A stretch of DNA of 64,000 nucleotides. Origin: Sequoia sempervirens (Eukaryota > Streptophyta > Pinopsida > Cupressales > Cupressaceae). Under the pieces are notes generated by a model. It made no database searches. It was not told where the DNA came from and saw only the letters and a list, made by a program, of their open reading frames with translations. A program made the translations under genes and the position numbers. The DNA is taken from contig VDFB02321317.1 of assembly GCA_007258455.2 (NCBI GenBank), forward strand, positions 1 to 64,000, in the 5' to 3' direction. Position 1 is the first letter of the stretch, and every line of letters begins with the position of its first letter. Below, one piece after another: positions 23,765-36,068 of the stretch.

Positions 23765-25319
23765 GCCCAAAGGTTTGTCTTATTAACCTAGGGGCTCAGT
23801 TTATTACTTAACTTGAATTACCTTGGTTTCCACAATCCCATAAGAAAGCACTTCACATACTGTAAGTTTTTTTTGGTATATAAGGCCATCAACTAAGCCC
23901 CACAAAATTGATTACCATTTACATATAAGACTACATAAACCACAAGGATTTAGGTGTAAAATATGTGTAATATAGTGGGATTTCAATCATATTTTTCATC
24001 ATGTTTTTGAATTTAGGTTGAGTCCCAATTTCTTTCTATATGAATATAAAAAAACTAATCATGGCATAATATATCGTAAAGAAAATGCCAAATGGAAGTT
24101 CTTGCAACAATGAGACCAAAACCAGAACCATCCAAATTATGATGTCAATCCTTGTAATGTATAGATTAATTTTCCATGTGCATAATAATTTTATATATTT
24201 TTTGTCCTATGTTACAACATGATAATCTTCTCCCCAATTACAGAAGGATGGTTAAATTAAGTTTAGAAGGGGTAGAGGGTATGGGAGCTAAGTTGCTTAT
24301 AGGTGATTTGCAACTAGCATGGGTTTGATTTATGTGGTAACAATAGACAACATTTCTACCCTAGGTTGCAACATCTTGAGGAAGCTGTGTTAAAAATATT
24401 TAAGTGATAGCAACAATATAAAACAACTAGAAAAGTAGATATTGTAGATCCAATTCTATTGGGAAAATTTTTATACTTAGCTGAGTATCTAGACCCCGTT
24501 CCAAGCTCTCATTGTGGCTTAGGTAGGGTCGATGTGGGAAAAGAATGTCTGGTTCTTTCTTTTTGTCTCCTTTACATCTACCAATTTCTTTTGCTCAAAT
24601 TTTTTTAAGGCCTTTACAACAGGTCGATTGGGTGCATATCCTACCCTTTGCGTACCATCTCCTCTTCTCTTGGACTCCCTCCTACTCTGTTCCCCTCCTC
24701 TACTTCTCATGTTTTGAGGGTAATATGGCACCCAAATTGTCTCCATACTAATCATGTCCAACAATCAGACACTACCGACAACTTCTCCTAGCTATCATTC
24801 ACCTTCAATCTCCACTTGACTCTTGCTTGTGATTTCTTCTTGTCCATTCTCTAGCACTCTTTTGCACTCCCATGTGATTAAGCTTTCTCTCCTTGAACCA
24901 TTATGTGCCTTTCTTCATCCATAACTTGTCACACCATTTTCTCTACATTCCCTCTATTTTTCTTTTCCCTACCCGATTTTCTGCATTCCTCCATACATTT
25001 TTTTCTCCAAAGGAAAAGCTTCCTATCAAAGATAATGCATGAGTCCAAATTGAAGGGGTTGCAGGGGTTTTAAGACTTCAAAAAACTTCTTTTTCCACAC
25101 CCTGCATAATTTCCTCGCCCATGGACAAGGTTGTCATGCTTATTAATGGCACAAACACCCATTTCCTTTAATCCACACCATACTCTCTTTTCTGCCCATC
25201 ATATTTTGGTCTTAGACTATTCCTTCACATGAATGATTGAGGAGAATGGTAGGGGTGCCATTCCTCATAAATATTTTCTCCCCACCTCCGATCACCTCTT
25301 TCATCATCTTATTTTTTTA
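23765..25319. other. Intergenic, no gene seen
   Basis: Overlapping open frames around 24519-24764 on both strands lie in a C/T-rich stretch and have no recognisable motif. I see nothing else coding. Confidence 0.5.
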
Positions 25320-26010
25320 ATTTGACTCCACCTATATTGTCCAACAGGGATGTCGTTAGTTAGGGATGTGACATGTTGCTCAATAAAACTATGACCAAGT
25401 CGAAATGGTATAGGTGTTGCCTCTAAACAAAGGACTGTTTCAATAAGAGAAACCACACCAAGAGATAAGGGAGTTGGATAATACTTGGTGCCAACATATT
25501 GAAACTCTTTAAATCTATAGAAGTCTATTTTGGTTGCAATTCAACTATCATCATTTGGACATGTGCACCTTTGAATTAGTCTTTAGCTACTATCAACTAA
25601 ATGAGTTGATCTATAACATAATATGATGAGTTTACACTCAAATTTCAACCACCTTTAAATTGTATATATTGAGTCCACTTGCATGAAGTGAGTTGTCAAT
25701 TGGCATGCCTTTTATGTATATTGTAATGTCTCAATTTTTTGTATAAATAGAGGGGAAAGTTCTCTCATTTGGGATGCACTTCTCTACAAACTTATTCTAC
25801 TACAATTATTTTGAGAGCTATAAATTCTGAGAGCTAAGAGTATTTGTCTGAGAGCTGTGAATTACTTTGTGAGTGCATATTGTTATCTTGAGAAAGGAGT
25901 CATAGAGAAGTATTTCTTTGAGAGGGATAAGTGAAGCTAGGAAGTTGTTATTGGAAGGTTGTGTGCCAAGTCAGTCAATTAGATTAAGTGTATTATAGGC
26001 ATGAGGATCT
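25320..26010 (+). other. Probable LTR-like promoter region
   Basis: TTTTTTGTATAAATAGAGGG near 25740 is a strong TATA-box context. It is followed by about 200 bp of leader with repeated GAGAGCT motifs, the layout of an LTR U3-R border. No matching second LTR is seen, so a solo LTR or a truncated element is possible. Confidence 0.35.
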
Positions 26011-28432
26011 AGTCTTCTCTTATTTTTCTTTTTTTATGAAAGAATGAGATTTGTATGATTTGATTGGTACTGCTTGAGAATACTTGCATTAATGAATCAT
26101 AGCATTTTTTTTGGAAAGGAAAAAGAATTTATTTTATGCTTTTCTATGAAAGTGCTTGTAATTGCTCCATAATAGGAGGGATCGTTTGTCATAAATATAA
26201 ATATACTAGATATGATTAAACAAGAATAGCTTAAGGACTATTCATAATGTGAAATGTATCAATGTCACGAAGTGACCTGACACTATTGGCTTTGATGTTA
26301 GGAAACCTTAGGAATGATAAGGTTTAGTTGTACATCAAAAGTTTGGAATAAATGATAGGACGAGTCATTGGTAATTTGTACGTATATGATCACTTGATCA
26401 TACTTTGCTATTGAATAAAACCCTAGGTTGAGAGTAATCCATTTGGGTTGAGAAGTATATTGAAACCTAGGTTAAGATTTTCCTACTTGGTTGGAACATT
26501 TACTTGATTACCCATTGGAACCAATAGGTTAAGAATAACTTTCTTAGATGGGATGTACATTGGTCTTGATTGGAACATATAGGGTTAGATTAGCCTATAT
26601 AATTGGACTAGGCATTGGTTGATGACTTTATATCCTAGGAATAGGATATATCATGGTTAAAACTCACCTATGTGATATAAAAGATCACTTGAGTTTATGA
26701 GATACTATATGTTTGGATACATAGGTGGGATTACCTATTGAGTTAAAGTTGCTACATGGTTAGTTGCTTTATACTCTTGTCATGAAGTCATAATGTTGAC
26801 AAGATTCTACTCTTTGAATAACTCTTTTTATTAAAGGAGAATACACTCTCGAATGGAATCATCTATTATGATTATTCTTCGATTGAGGTTATTCATTGAT
26901 GTGGACATATTCTTAATGACTATCAATAATTACGTGATATTTTACTGAATGGAGTTAGTTATTTAATCTATGATTAAATGAAGCTTATGTAGCTATACTC
27001 TATATTATAATTAATACTTGGGACTAGGTTGTCTTTTGAAGCAAATAGCTTGTCTATGCAAAGTTAATTTGTAGACTAGAAAAGCTCATATGTTATACCT
27101 AGGATGGAAATATCTATTGAAGGGGTAACTAGTGTTTAAGCTTATTGGTAGAGATACAATAGTTTTTGGGAAAAGGGGAATTTAGGTTATTTCTAAGGTT
27201 AGGGATTACCTATGGAAGGAGATTACCTAAGCATGGTATATGAACGGTCATAATCCAAACTGGGCTATAGAAGTGTATGTGAATAGGAAGACTATCACTC
27301 AAAGTATTGGGTGAGAATACTTTGGCCAAAGTAGTGTAAGTAGCCACTGTTTACATTGTCAATTCACTATGTTCCTTTTATGTATTCTAGTTTAGGATTT
27401 TCATACTCGTAAGGGAAACGACTGTATGACTAGGTTTGTGTTTGTAGAACACAACACTAAGCTCAAATAGGCTATTGTTATGGGGTTTACCAACCAATCC
27501 ATTTGTCATAGGGTAGGGCCATCTTATCATATGTGACAGATATATGGGGAACTGTATTTGAGTCTGTGATTGGCAGAAAAGCACTTGAGTGATGCTTCTC
27601 CTCATTAGATGGCAGACGAGGTTTGTGGATGTTTGCACCAGCATTAGGGACAATTATAGTGTGTGCACCAGAGAACAAGGACATCCAGAAGGTATGCAAC
27701 ATTGTGGTGACATCAGGACCAGTTTTAATATCTATTGGTAGAAGAAGCTCAGAAGAGCTATGTATATATCATGTACCCATTTATATGAAGGATGTAATCT
27801 TGAAGGATAAACTTGAGTTTATTCAATATGAAATCTATGTGATGGAAATATTTGTGAAATTACAATGGAATGCAATGGAAGATTGGAAATAGTGTTGTTT
27901 CAAATGTGCATGTAATCTACATGATGGAAATAATTTTTTTTATTGCTATGTTATCACTTCATGATTTATTCACTTGAGGTGAAAACATTGGAAATTTTCT
28001 TAGTAGAATACTGAGGTTGTTACATTAAAAAATAATAAGAAAGCACCTATTCTATCATAAACTAATGAAATGCAGCAATCAAGCAATAATTAAATATCAA
28101 TGATAAAACACTAAAAGGCATCTCTCTTAAAAGAAGTTGCATGCCTTCAAAGAAGGTGATGGAGATATAAAATTGAATGAGAGTATGGTTTAAAAAAGGG
28201 ATAAGGAGGATAAGTCAGATATACACCAACGAATCTACATTCAAACGTAGATATTAATATATATACAAGTAGCAATCAGTAGGATGTAGTTAGTAATTCT
28301 TAAAGAAGTAGTTATTAGAGTAATTAAAGGTACAACACTTAGAGATATAATCACGAATCAATATAGGAAGCAAGGAAACATGCAAACAAAGATATATATA
28401 TATATATAGATATGTGTGTGTGTGTGTGTGTG
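26011..28432. other. Intergenic with degenerate short repeats, no gene seen
   Basis: At 26390-26800 phrases of the type CCTAGGTTGAGAGTAATCC and TTGGAACCAATAGGTTAAG recur at irregular 30-50 bp steps. The plus frame at 27623-27892 has no motif I recognise. A (TA)n(TG)n microsatellite at 28391-28435 ends the region. Confidence 0.45.
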
Positions 28433-28681
28433 TGTTCAGATATGTGAATTATATCGATTATGCAATAATGATGCTTGCAGCAATTATTGAGTTTTATAAT
28501 TAATTCTAATGCCTTATGTTCATAAGTATGGAAAAAAATATTCTTATTTATTTGATTCACACTAACGATATCTTTTGGGTGTTAAGAATAGATGGATCGA
28601 TAAGGAGAAGAAACATATAGGCTAGGAATCAAAAGAGAATCATGCCATTTCATCACCACATATTGTTATTCTTTTGCAACT

Positions 28682-31600
28682 AATTAGCCGATAGGCTATT
28701 CTAGGTGGGAAAACCCATTGGATTCATCTGATGTCCGATTTTCCATTGCTGGTTTAAGTTTTCCGCTGTCGAAAAATTAAAGATACTTCATTCACGTGGG
28801 AAGGTGGACAAAAGTATGGGGGTGAGCGGGGGGATGCCATGCTTATTAACTACAACATTGACAGACATACATTTAATACGCACGCCAATCCAAAAGTGAA
28901 AAAAGTAGAAAAAGAGGGAGGCACGCTGATTGAATACCCCTTCTTGGGCTTCATAAGAAAAATTTACACAATTTTGAGCCTACAGTTGTCGATCACCATT
29001 TCTATGGCCACCGTAATTGTCTTTGTTCACCCTGTTGCTCACTTCTTTGTCTCCACTCCGGCCAGTCCTGGATTATACATATTCCTGATCATTTTCTCCT
29101 TCATCAGTAAGTCAGCTATTTCTTTATAATCCATTTTATAAGCCAATATTTCTTTCAAATTCTCATATTTTTGTGAATTCTTTGTTGCAGTGGTGTTTCC
29201 TCTGTAATATTACTCGCATAGTCACCCATAAAATATTTTTCTCCTGGCTTTGTTTACGATTGGCATCAGCTTTTCTGTTGGATTAACTTGTGCTATCACC
29301 AACGGTAAGGGTTTCTTCTAATAAATTCCTTCTCAAAATTTTAATTCTATGTTCATGGCGGCCTTTTTTGTTTTTGATTTTTTATTTACCGTTAATGTGT
29401 CTAGAAATTTAGTAAAAGCCCAGCTGCCTGGCTCTGATATTATTTTGCCTAACGAATGGACTTACTAGGGCTTTCTCCCAGCAACTAACACTAACGTTTT
29501 ATGATGAAATAATAGCTTAGATGTATTCATTTTCAGAATTGTTAGCAGGGTTATAGGAAAAGAAGGGTAATAACCCATGGCGTTGTTGGAGATTATACCA
29601 GTGGAATAAAACCTCTCTTTGGTTACCGTCTTTTATAATATGTGGTACTTAGTAAATCTAGGTCGGAAGATAGGGTTGGTGGAAAGAACTATTATGCTCT
29701 TTTTGGTTAAAGTGATTGACTATGCAGGGCCGCTTTTAGGGTTTGCAGGCTCCGTGGAGCATTTTGGGTGGGAAGACTGTATAATGTAATGTAATGTAGT
29801 GCCCGTCAATAAAGTCTATTGAAATGTGGCATGATTTATTTGTCAGAAAATAAACTGTCTCAACTTTTTGCAGGGACCGAATAATGAAATAGTATCTATA
29901 AATGTTTTCTACTATTAACCAGAATTGGTTTCTGGTCAAACTTGTAAATCTTGTGTAGATCATGTACAATTTTTTAAATAAATGTTCATGTACTATTTAT
30001 GATATTTTTATTGGGTTGTGGGGGTTTTATTTAAATGGCGTGCTTGTCTGAGTCCTGACAAAATTTCATTCTTGGAATAGCTATCAAGGGGAAAAGCATC
30101 TCGAGTCCTTGCATGAAAGCATTTTATTTTGATATGGTAATTTTTTTGTGTCGAGCATTTTTCCCCGTACATTTATATAGGGAACAGTGCATGGGCATTA
30201 TCGGTAGGTGAATGAAGATTTGATGGTGTCTGCAACTCAGATCTGACCATGGGGCAGTCTCTACCTAAAGAGAGTTGATTTGTCAACATCTACAGATTTT
30301 TTTGGGAAAATTCCTTAATCCACTTCTCATTTGTTTCATAACCCACTTTTTTCCTCGCGTAGAAGCATCTGTAAACTTATGTCCATACTTTTGTAGATAC
30401 AAAGTCTAGGAGAATCTCAGTTCAACAGAGCATTTCAGTAGAGTATATATTATGAAAGAGGAGCTTTTTGCAAGCTCTACCACCTGGTAGGAGGATGTAT
30501 ATCGTTGTAGTTATCCAGAGCAAGAGAATTAAAGCCATGCATTCAACCATGTGCTTCACTGCCTCTTTATAATCTGTGATGATGACCTTTTTGAATAAAT
30601 TGTTGCAAGGTGCAAAGAAGATGTTGTGTCCTATAAATATATGATAGTACAATGCGTTTATTTACTTTCCCATGAAAAGCTAACCTTTGTTATGACAATG
30701 TAGGTCTCATGGATGGCTGACCCTTATCAGGAAGATATGGTCTCAAGATGGATGGTATTTACCTATGGTCTTGAGATGGATGGTATCTTACTATGGTTTG
30801 AATGGATGGTATGTTCTGGTTCTTTCAACTAAAAGAAACTATATTTGCTTTACATGCTTTAATAAACATGGTCTGTTTACTCTTTCTTAAACATTTTTTT
30901 GCCTTCTTAAATATTTTTGCTTTTTACTGTGTCTTTAATAAGCTTTGTTTTTAACTTGCTTTCTTTATTAAAAATATCAGCAAACATCAGAGGCGGGTGC
31001 CTCCAAATTTGAGTTGAAGTGTTTTAGGAAACACAGCTTGGCTTCCTTAATACTCTTCTGCCTTCTGGAGTCCCATTAAGATGAGAAAAAATGCATTTGG
31101 AATTAACTGTGTAAATTCTTGTCATTTGGACAGTGAATCAAAGTGTGATTGGATAGGTTGATAAAAAAACAAATTTACACATTTAATTCTCGACTTTTTT
31201 ATTCATCAAAAAAACTAATTTTATCCAAATGGTTGTCCAGCTAGTGGCTTAATTGTCATTAATTTGTGTTGTGGAGTTAATTTTAGATATATGCAGGTGG
31301 TTCCTCCTCATTTCTCCAGAGGAACAACATTAGTTAAGGAACGCTTTTCACGAGTAGAGTTGTTGATTGTTGTGTCGATAGGTGCAGACAAATCAATTTT
31401 GACATTATGTATTTTAATGAGAAGAATATAAGATGTTATCATTAATTTCTATTGACAGTCAATCAAAAATGGCGCTTGTTGCACAGATAAAATAATGAAA
31501 TAGGTTAAAGGTAATATTATTTTTTAATGCTGAAAGTTGTATGTATGTTTGAAAGAAACATTTAGTAAATGTTTATATTATTAAATGGTATAATTTTAAA

Positions 31601-32070
31601 TGAAGGTGGGTTTTTTATTTTTGTATTGTATTTATTTTTATATGTATTTATTTATATGAGTTTAGTTCTTATTTATATGGAAACACTTTTATGTATTTAC
31701 TTTATTTTTATATCATTCATCTATGTATGTCTTTATGCAGCCATTAGTCACTTGGATTTGATTGTTTATCCATCTTTGAACATCTTTGTGATTGTGTGTG
31801 TACAAATAACTCAACTAGCATCCCATATCTTACCAAATATGTTGTGATAAAGATTAAGCTTGAGTGACATACTTGAAAAGAAACATTAATTACATCCATT
31901 GTGATAAAGAGAATTTGGTTTCTACATAAATAATTAATAAAAATATATTATTTTTAAACACTTTGTATTTTCCTAAATAGTTAGTCTTATGAAAAGAAAT
32001 TAACTTTTTTTGGGCTTTTTTCCCCATCATTCAATATATTGTCATAGTATATCTTGCTATCGGCGTAACC
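28682..32070. mobile_element. 3.4-kb insertion carrying a captured gene fragment (Pack-type candidate)
   Basis: It interrupts the left LTR of element G at a point that is continuous in the right LTR. Flanks TTTGCAACT (28673-28681) and ATTGCAAAT (32071-32079) agree at 7 of 9 bases. The ends are imperfect inverted repeats: AATTAGCCGATAGGC on the left, and GGTTACGCCGATAGC when the right end is reverse-complemented. Inside lie a host-gene fragment (28839-29304) and about 2.7 kb of sequence with no open frame I can support, including short GATGGATGGTAT repeats near 30740-30810. A 9-bp-type duplication suggests a MULE-like carrier, but the short inverted repeats make that tentative. Confidence 0.6.
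28839..29304 (+). pseudogene. LIFEGUARD / BAX-inhibitor-1-like gene fragment, two exons
   Basis: Exon 1 (to 29106) encodes FLGFIRKIYTILSLQLSITI and then FVHPVAHFFVSTP..GLYIFLII. This matches the first and second membrane segments of plant LIFEGUARD (LFG, BI-1 superfamily) proteins, which are ER/Golgi-membrane regulators of cell death. A GT-AG intron (29107-29190) with a T-rich acceptor follows. Exon 2 (29191-29304) encodes LLALFTIGISFSVGLTCAIT, the next LFG membrane segment, and ends at a GTAAGG donor. Exon 2 has two in-frame stops, in the PL-YY and HP-N regions, and the remaining membrane segments are not found downstream. The retained intron shows the copy was made from DNA, not mRNA. The family call is by eye from well-known motifs. 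Confidence 0.75.
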
Positions 32071-32809
32071 ATTGCAAATCGTTGAGGTGCAAGCGCTAGT
32101 TATTTGCATGTGTGTGCATATTGCTTATATATTAATAATAATATTTAATGAATAACTTCTTGTGATTGAATATATGTATATTCTTTGCATTGATAAGTAA
32201 TGAAGTTTTTATATCATTTTTGTATATTACTACTTGAGTGTTTGAAATTGTTTGTTAACCTCTTGGGGAAGATGGTTTGAGATGACAGTGTAGTTCACTT
32301 ACAGTCCACCCAATCCTGGACAAGTGATGAACTATGGAGCAGTGGAAATAACAATTATAGTCCACTCAAAACTAGATGGAAAGGATGGGCCATGGAGGGG
32401 TGAAAGTGCTAAGACCGCCTATAAGCTCCATCATTCAACAAGAGGGTGAGTGTTTGTTGAGGCAAGGAAATGGTTGGGGAAAGAGGGTACAGGTCACCAA
32501 CAGGGAGTGTTGTAGTATACAACATCTTAGGTTGGCATATGGCTAGGGTGGACCCACCATGTCACTCCTCTTAGTTCACAATACGTTGCATTGTTGATAG
32601 TCTATAAATGTTTTGCCATGGATTAATGCTAAAAAATGTATATATGCATGTTTGGGAATATTGTTTAGGTGGTGAATGTAGGATCCCAATCCAAGATCAC
32701 ATCTTTAAAAGATATTTATTTAACAAAATGAAACCTTAACCCTAATTTGTGGCAATTTGTGATCAATAGGTGAATTCTAGGGTAATTCAGGATCTAGGGG
32801 ACATTACAA

Positions 32810-32821
32810 TGGTATCAGAGC
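32810..32821 (+). other. Primer-binding site of element G
   Basis: TGGTATCAGAGC is an exact match to the plant initiator-Met tRNA complement, one base downstream of the LTR end ACATTACA. Confidence 0.85.
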
Positions 32822-32879
32822 ATCTTTCCTGTCATCTTGTATATGCTTCATGTATTACGTGTATGCTTCATGCTTCCTA

Positions 32880-33190
32880 TGTATGTGTATTCAAGTTTAT
32901 TTAAGTGTATACCTTGTGACTTATGTGTATTCAAGTGTATACTTTGTGGCTTATGTGTATGCAAGTGTATACCTTGTGGCTTATGTGTATTCAAGTGTAT
33001 ACTTTGTGGATTATGTGTATTCAAGTGTATACCTTGTGACTTATGTGTGTTTGAGTGTATTCAAATGTATACCTTGTGGCTTATGTGTATTCGAGTGTAT
33101 TCAAGTGTATACCTTGTAACTTATGTATATTCAAGTATATATACCTTGTGGCTTATGTATATTTGAGTGTATTCAAGTGTATACATGTGA
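32880..33190 (+). repeat. Tandem array, 30-bp unit, about 10 copies
   Basis: The unit GTGTATTCAAGTGTATACC plus TTGTGGCTTAT repeats at 30 bp. Because 30 is a multiple of 3, all three plus frames stay open and give 10-residue repeats (VYSSVYFVAY-like). I regard these as a by-product of the repeat and not a protein. It starts just inside the primer site of element G. Confidence 0.88.
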
Positions 33191-33539
33191 CTTATTTGTG
33201 TGTGCATACCATGTAGCTTATTTGTGTGTGAATACTTTGTGGCATTCAAGTGTATGCTTGCAAACTACATGCTTTGTGATTGGCATGCACTCATTTGTAT
33301 TCATGCGACTTACGTGTTTAAGTGTATACTTTATGACTTACATGTATTCATGTACTCATGTATATACTTCATGTATTATTCACATATATGCTTCATGCTT
33401 CTTGAGTATACTCTATGTATTACAATATTCATGCCTCATATTCATACTTTATGTATCACATATATGTTACTTTGTGTATCTTCAACAAGATGTGTTCTTA
33501 TAATTACCTTATGCTTAAAAACTATGAAAATGTTAAAAT

Positions 33540-34090
33540 GTTGTTTGTCAAGTTGCTTATGTTGGTTGGTTGTTTTCTTGAGCTACGTGGTTTTGTGCTT
33601 GAGCTAGTTATCTACTTGCTTCACCTGGTTTCTCACTTGCTTGAGCTACTTGCCTGTATGCTTGAGTTGGTTGGTTGCTTGCTTGAATGAGCTACTTGTT
33701 TTCCTACTTTAGCTAGTATGGTTGAGCTACTTTCCTACTTGCTTGAGCTAGTTGCTTGCATGCTTGAGCTACTTGCTTGTCTACATGAGCCAGTTTCTTG
33801 CATGCTTGATCTACTTTCTTGTATACTTGAGTTGGTTACTTGAGTTCTTGAGCTACCTGCTTTCCTAGTATGTTTGACCTACTTACCTACTTGCTTGAAT
33901 TGGTTGCTTGCATGCTTGAGCTACTTGTCTACTTGAGCTGGTTGCTTGAGTGCTTGAGCTACCTACTTGCATACTTGAGGAATTTGCTTGTATGTTTGAG
34001 CTACTTGGTTACATGGTTGAGGTGTTTTCTTGTCTACTTCACCTACTTGTTTGCTTGCTTTAGTTGCTTGCTTGTCTCCTTGTCAACATA
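33540..34090 (+). repeat. Degenerate tandem array, ~20-28-bp unit
   Basis: The core CTTGAGCTACTTGCTTG varies in spacing across 550 bp, with more than 15 recognisable copies. It is the second array in the interior of element G and unrelated in unit to the first. Confidence 0.8.
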
Positions 34091-34839
34091 TGTGCCAAAT
34101 CAGCACAGTGTCAGCAGTTGAAAAAGTGCAATGCCAAATCAGCTAAGCCATGTTAGCTTTGAATGGTTCAATTTATTTAGACGAATAAGACTTCAAACTT
34201 AGTGAACCCTTGCTTCATTTAAATTAACCTTGCGATACTTCGTCTACAACTTTTTCATTTTGAAATTGACTAATTTTGTTCTTATGCTACTTTAATATTA
34301 TGATTTAATTGGAAACAATGGCAACACATGGAACCTACAAATTGGTGTATTCACTTCTATATTTAACATTTGGAGATCATTCTCTGCCATTCAACCTTGA
34401 GTTAAATTGGTATGATTCAATAAATCAAATACACTTCCCAGATACTTAGTACCTAACATAGAGGAAAGATGATAGCCTCCAATTGGACTACAAGATGGAA
34501 GATGGAATTGGATAATAAGGTAAGTTATAAATTTAACACCAAAATATTTTACATCCCTTTAGTTTTTAAATCACATAAATTTATACTTAAGTATAGGAGC
34601 AATAGATACTTGACCAAAACACTATAAACTCCTCATTAGAAACAAACTTGCCTAAAACCCTATTTTAATATTTACACAAAGTGAAACATGCTTTATCCAA
34701 ACATCTAATTTGTTTACACAAATGTAAAAATAATTAGGAATGAAGGATTGGATCTTGATACTCACAACATTCCCATCATACCTTTAGATTTCAACGAAAG
34801 GAAATAAACTTGTTCTTTTGTATTATTGCCTAGGGTCCT
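34091..34839. other. Interior of element G, no coding seen
   Basis: AT-rich sequence between the second array and the tiny LTR element. There is no conserved peptide and no primer or polypurine signal of its own. Confidence 0.5.
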
Positions 34840-35075
34840 TGTTGCATTAGTGGTTTACGTTGAACCAAACGATTGACCTGTTAATGCCCAATACAATCGC
34901 TAGATTTATACAAGATCCACGGGAGGCAGTTAAGCCATGTCACAAACCCAAGTGTCGCGATGCACCAAGGAGTCCAAGGGACACACCATCTTGCAATAAT
35001 CCCCCCCAACACAAGCAAGGGGTTTGAACCCACGACCTCGGCTCAGATACCAATTGTTGCATTGGTGGTTAGACT
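34840..35075 (-). mobile_element. Candidate TRIM/SMART-like mini LTR element
   Basis: A 156-bp candidate LTR (34840-34995) reads TGTTGCATTAGTGG...CTTGCA. It is followed by ATAATCCCCCCC (minus-strand polypurine tract), about 40 bp, then GCTCAGATACCA (35041-35052). The last reads TGGTATCTGAGC on the minus strand, one mismatch from the initiator-Met primer site. After a 2-base gap a second LTR starts TGTTGCATTGGTGGTTAG (35055 on) but matches only about 18 bases before diverging, so that LTR is truncated. The interior is only 59 bp. The alternative is a tRNA-derived SINE on the minus strand, because GGGTTCAAACCCC resembles a B box, flanked by imperfect direct repeats. Confidence 0.5.
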
Positions 35076-35100
35076 AATTAATAGAGGTTATAGATATATA

Positions 35101-36068
35101 TGTTTAGATATGTGAATTAAATTGATTATGCAATAATGATGCTTGCAGCAATTATTGAGTTTTATAAGTACTTATGATGCCTTAATATAAGTACATGGAA
35201 GAATAGATTCTTATTTATTTGATTCACACTAACGATATCTTCTGCGTGTTAAGATCAGATGGATCAATTAAGGAGAAGACGCATATAGGCTAGGAATCAA
35301 AAGAGGATTATACCAGTTCATCACTACATATTGCTATTCTTCTTTGCAACTCATTGTTTATGTATGTGTATGCATATTTCTTATACATTAATAAGAATAT
35401 TTAAGGAATAAATTCTTGTGATCTAGAATATATGTATATGCTTTGCATTGATAAGTAATGAAGTGTCTATATCTATTTTTGTATATTACTACTTGAGTGT
35501 TTGAAACTGTTTGTAAACCTCTTGGGGAAGATGGCTTGAATGATAGTGTAATTCCCTTACAGTCCGCCCAATCCTAGACAAGTGATGAGCCATGGAGGGG
35601 TGGAAATACCACTTATAGTCTGCTCAAAACTAGATGGAAAGGATTGGCCATGGAGAGGTGAAAGTGCCAAGACCACTTATAAGCTTCGCCATTCCACAAG
35701 AGGGTGAGTGTTTGCCGAGGCAAGGGCATGGATGGGGAAAGTAGGTACAAGTCACCAACAGGGAGTGTCGTGTTATTCAACCTCTTAGGTAGGCATATGT
35801 CTAAGGTGGACCCACCATGTCCCTCCTCCTAGTTCACAATAGGTTGCATTGTTGATAGTCTATAAATGTGTTACCATGGATTAATGTTATCAAATGTATA
35901 TATGCATGTTTGGGAATATTGTTTAGGTAGTGAATGTAAGATTGCAATCCAAGATTACATCGCTAAAAGAGATATCTATTTAACAAAATGAAACCCTAAC
36001 CCTAGAATTTGTGGTAATTTGTGATCAATAGGAAGATTCTAGGGCAATTCAAGATAGGGGGCATTACA
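35101..36068 (+). repeat. 3' LTR of element G
   Basis: This is the continuous 968-bp copy. It serves as the reference for the empty site of the insertion in the other LTR: TTTGCAACTCATTG at 35344-35357 is uninterrupted here. Confidence 0.82.

Larger units (their letters stand above)
28433..32808 (+). repeat. 5' LTR of element G, interrupted at 28682-32070
   Basis: Segment 28433-28681 matches 35101-35352 (shared TGCAATAATGATGCTTGCAG and GATTCACACTAACGATATCT). Segment 32080-32808 matches 35353-36068 (shared ACTACTTGAGTGTTTGAAA and GGACCCACCATGTC). Confidence 0.8.
28433..36068 (+). mobile_element. Non-autonomous LTR retrotransposon (element G), left LTR split by an insertion
   Basis: The right LTR is 35101-36068 (968 bp), from TGTTTAGATATGTG to GGGCATTACA. 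The left LTR is in two parts, 28433-28681 and about 32080-32808, together about 978 bp, and both match the right LTR in order. A plus-strand primer site TGGTATCAGAGC lies at 32810-32821, one base after the left LTR. The interior (32809-35100) has two tandem arrays and no polymerase or gag I can recognise. LTR starts are approximate because the left one emerges from a microsatellite; no target duplication is clear. Confidence 0.8.

Noticed and set aside
24519..24764. Overlapping frames on both strands
   Set aside because: C/T-rich stretch, no recognisable domain, frames overlap each other on opposite strands.
31569..31847. 92-residue hydrophobic frame (possible membrane protein)
   Set aside because: T-rich sequence gives Phe/Leu/Ile/Tyr by chance; it does not continue the LIFEGUARD fragment and has no charged loops or conserved motif.
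32837..33607. Overlapping plus-strand frames of 89-135 residues rich in Cys, Val and Tyr
   Set aside because: They follow the 30-bp tandem array (a multiple of 3 keeps all frames open) and extend into low-complexity sequence.
34996..35054. Possible tRNA gene or SINE B box (GGGTTCAAACCCC on the minus strand)
   Set aside because: No cloverleaf or A box could be built. The primer-site plus polypurine-tract layout fits a small LTR element better, though a SINE is not excluded.
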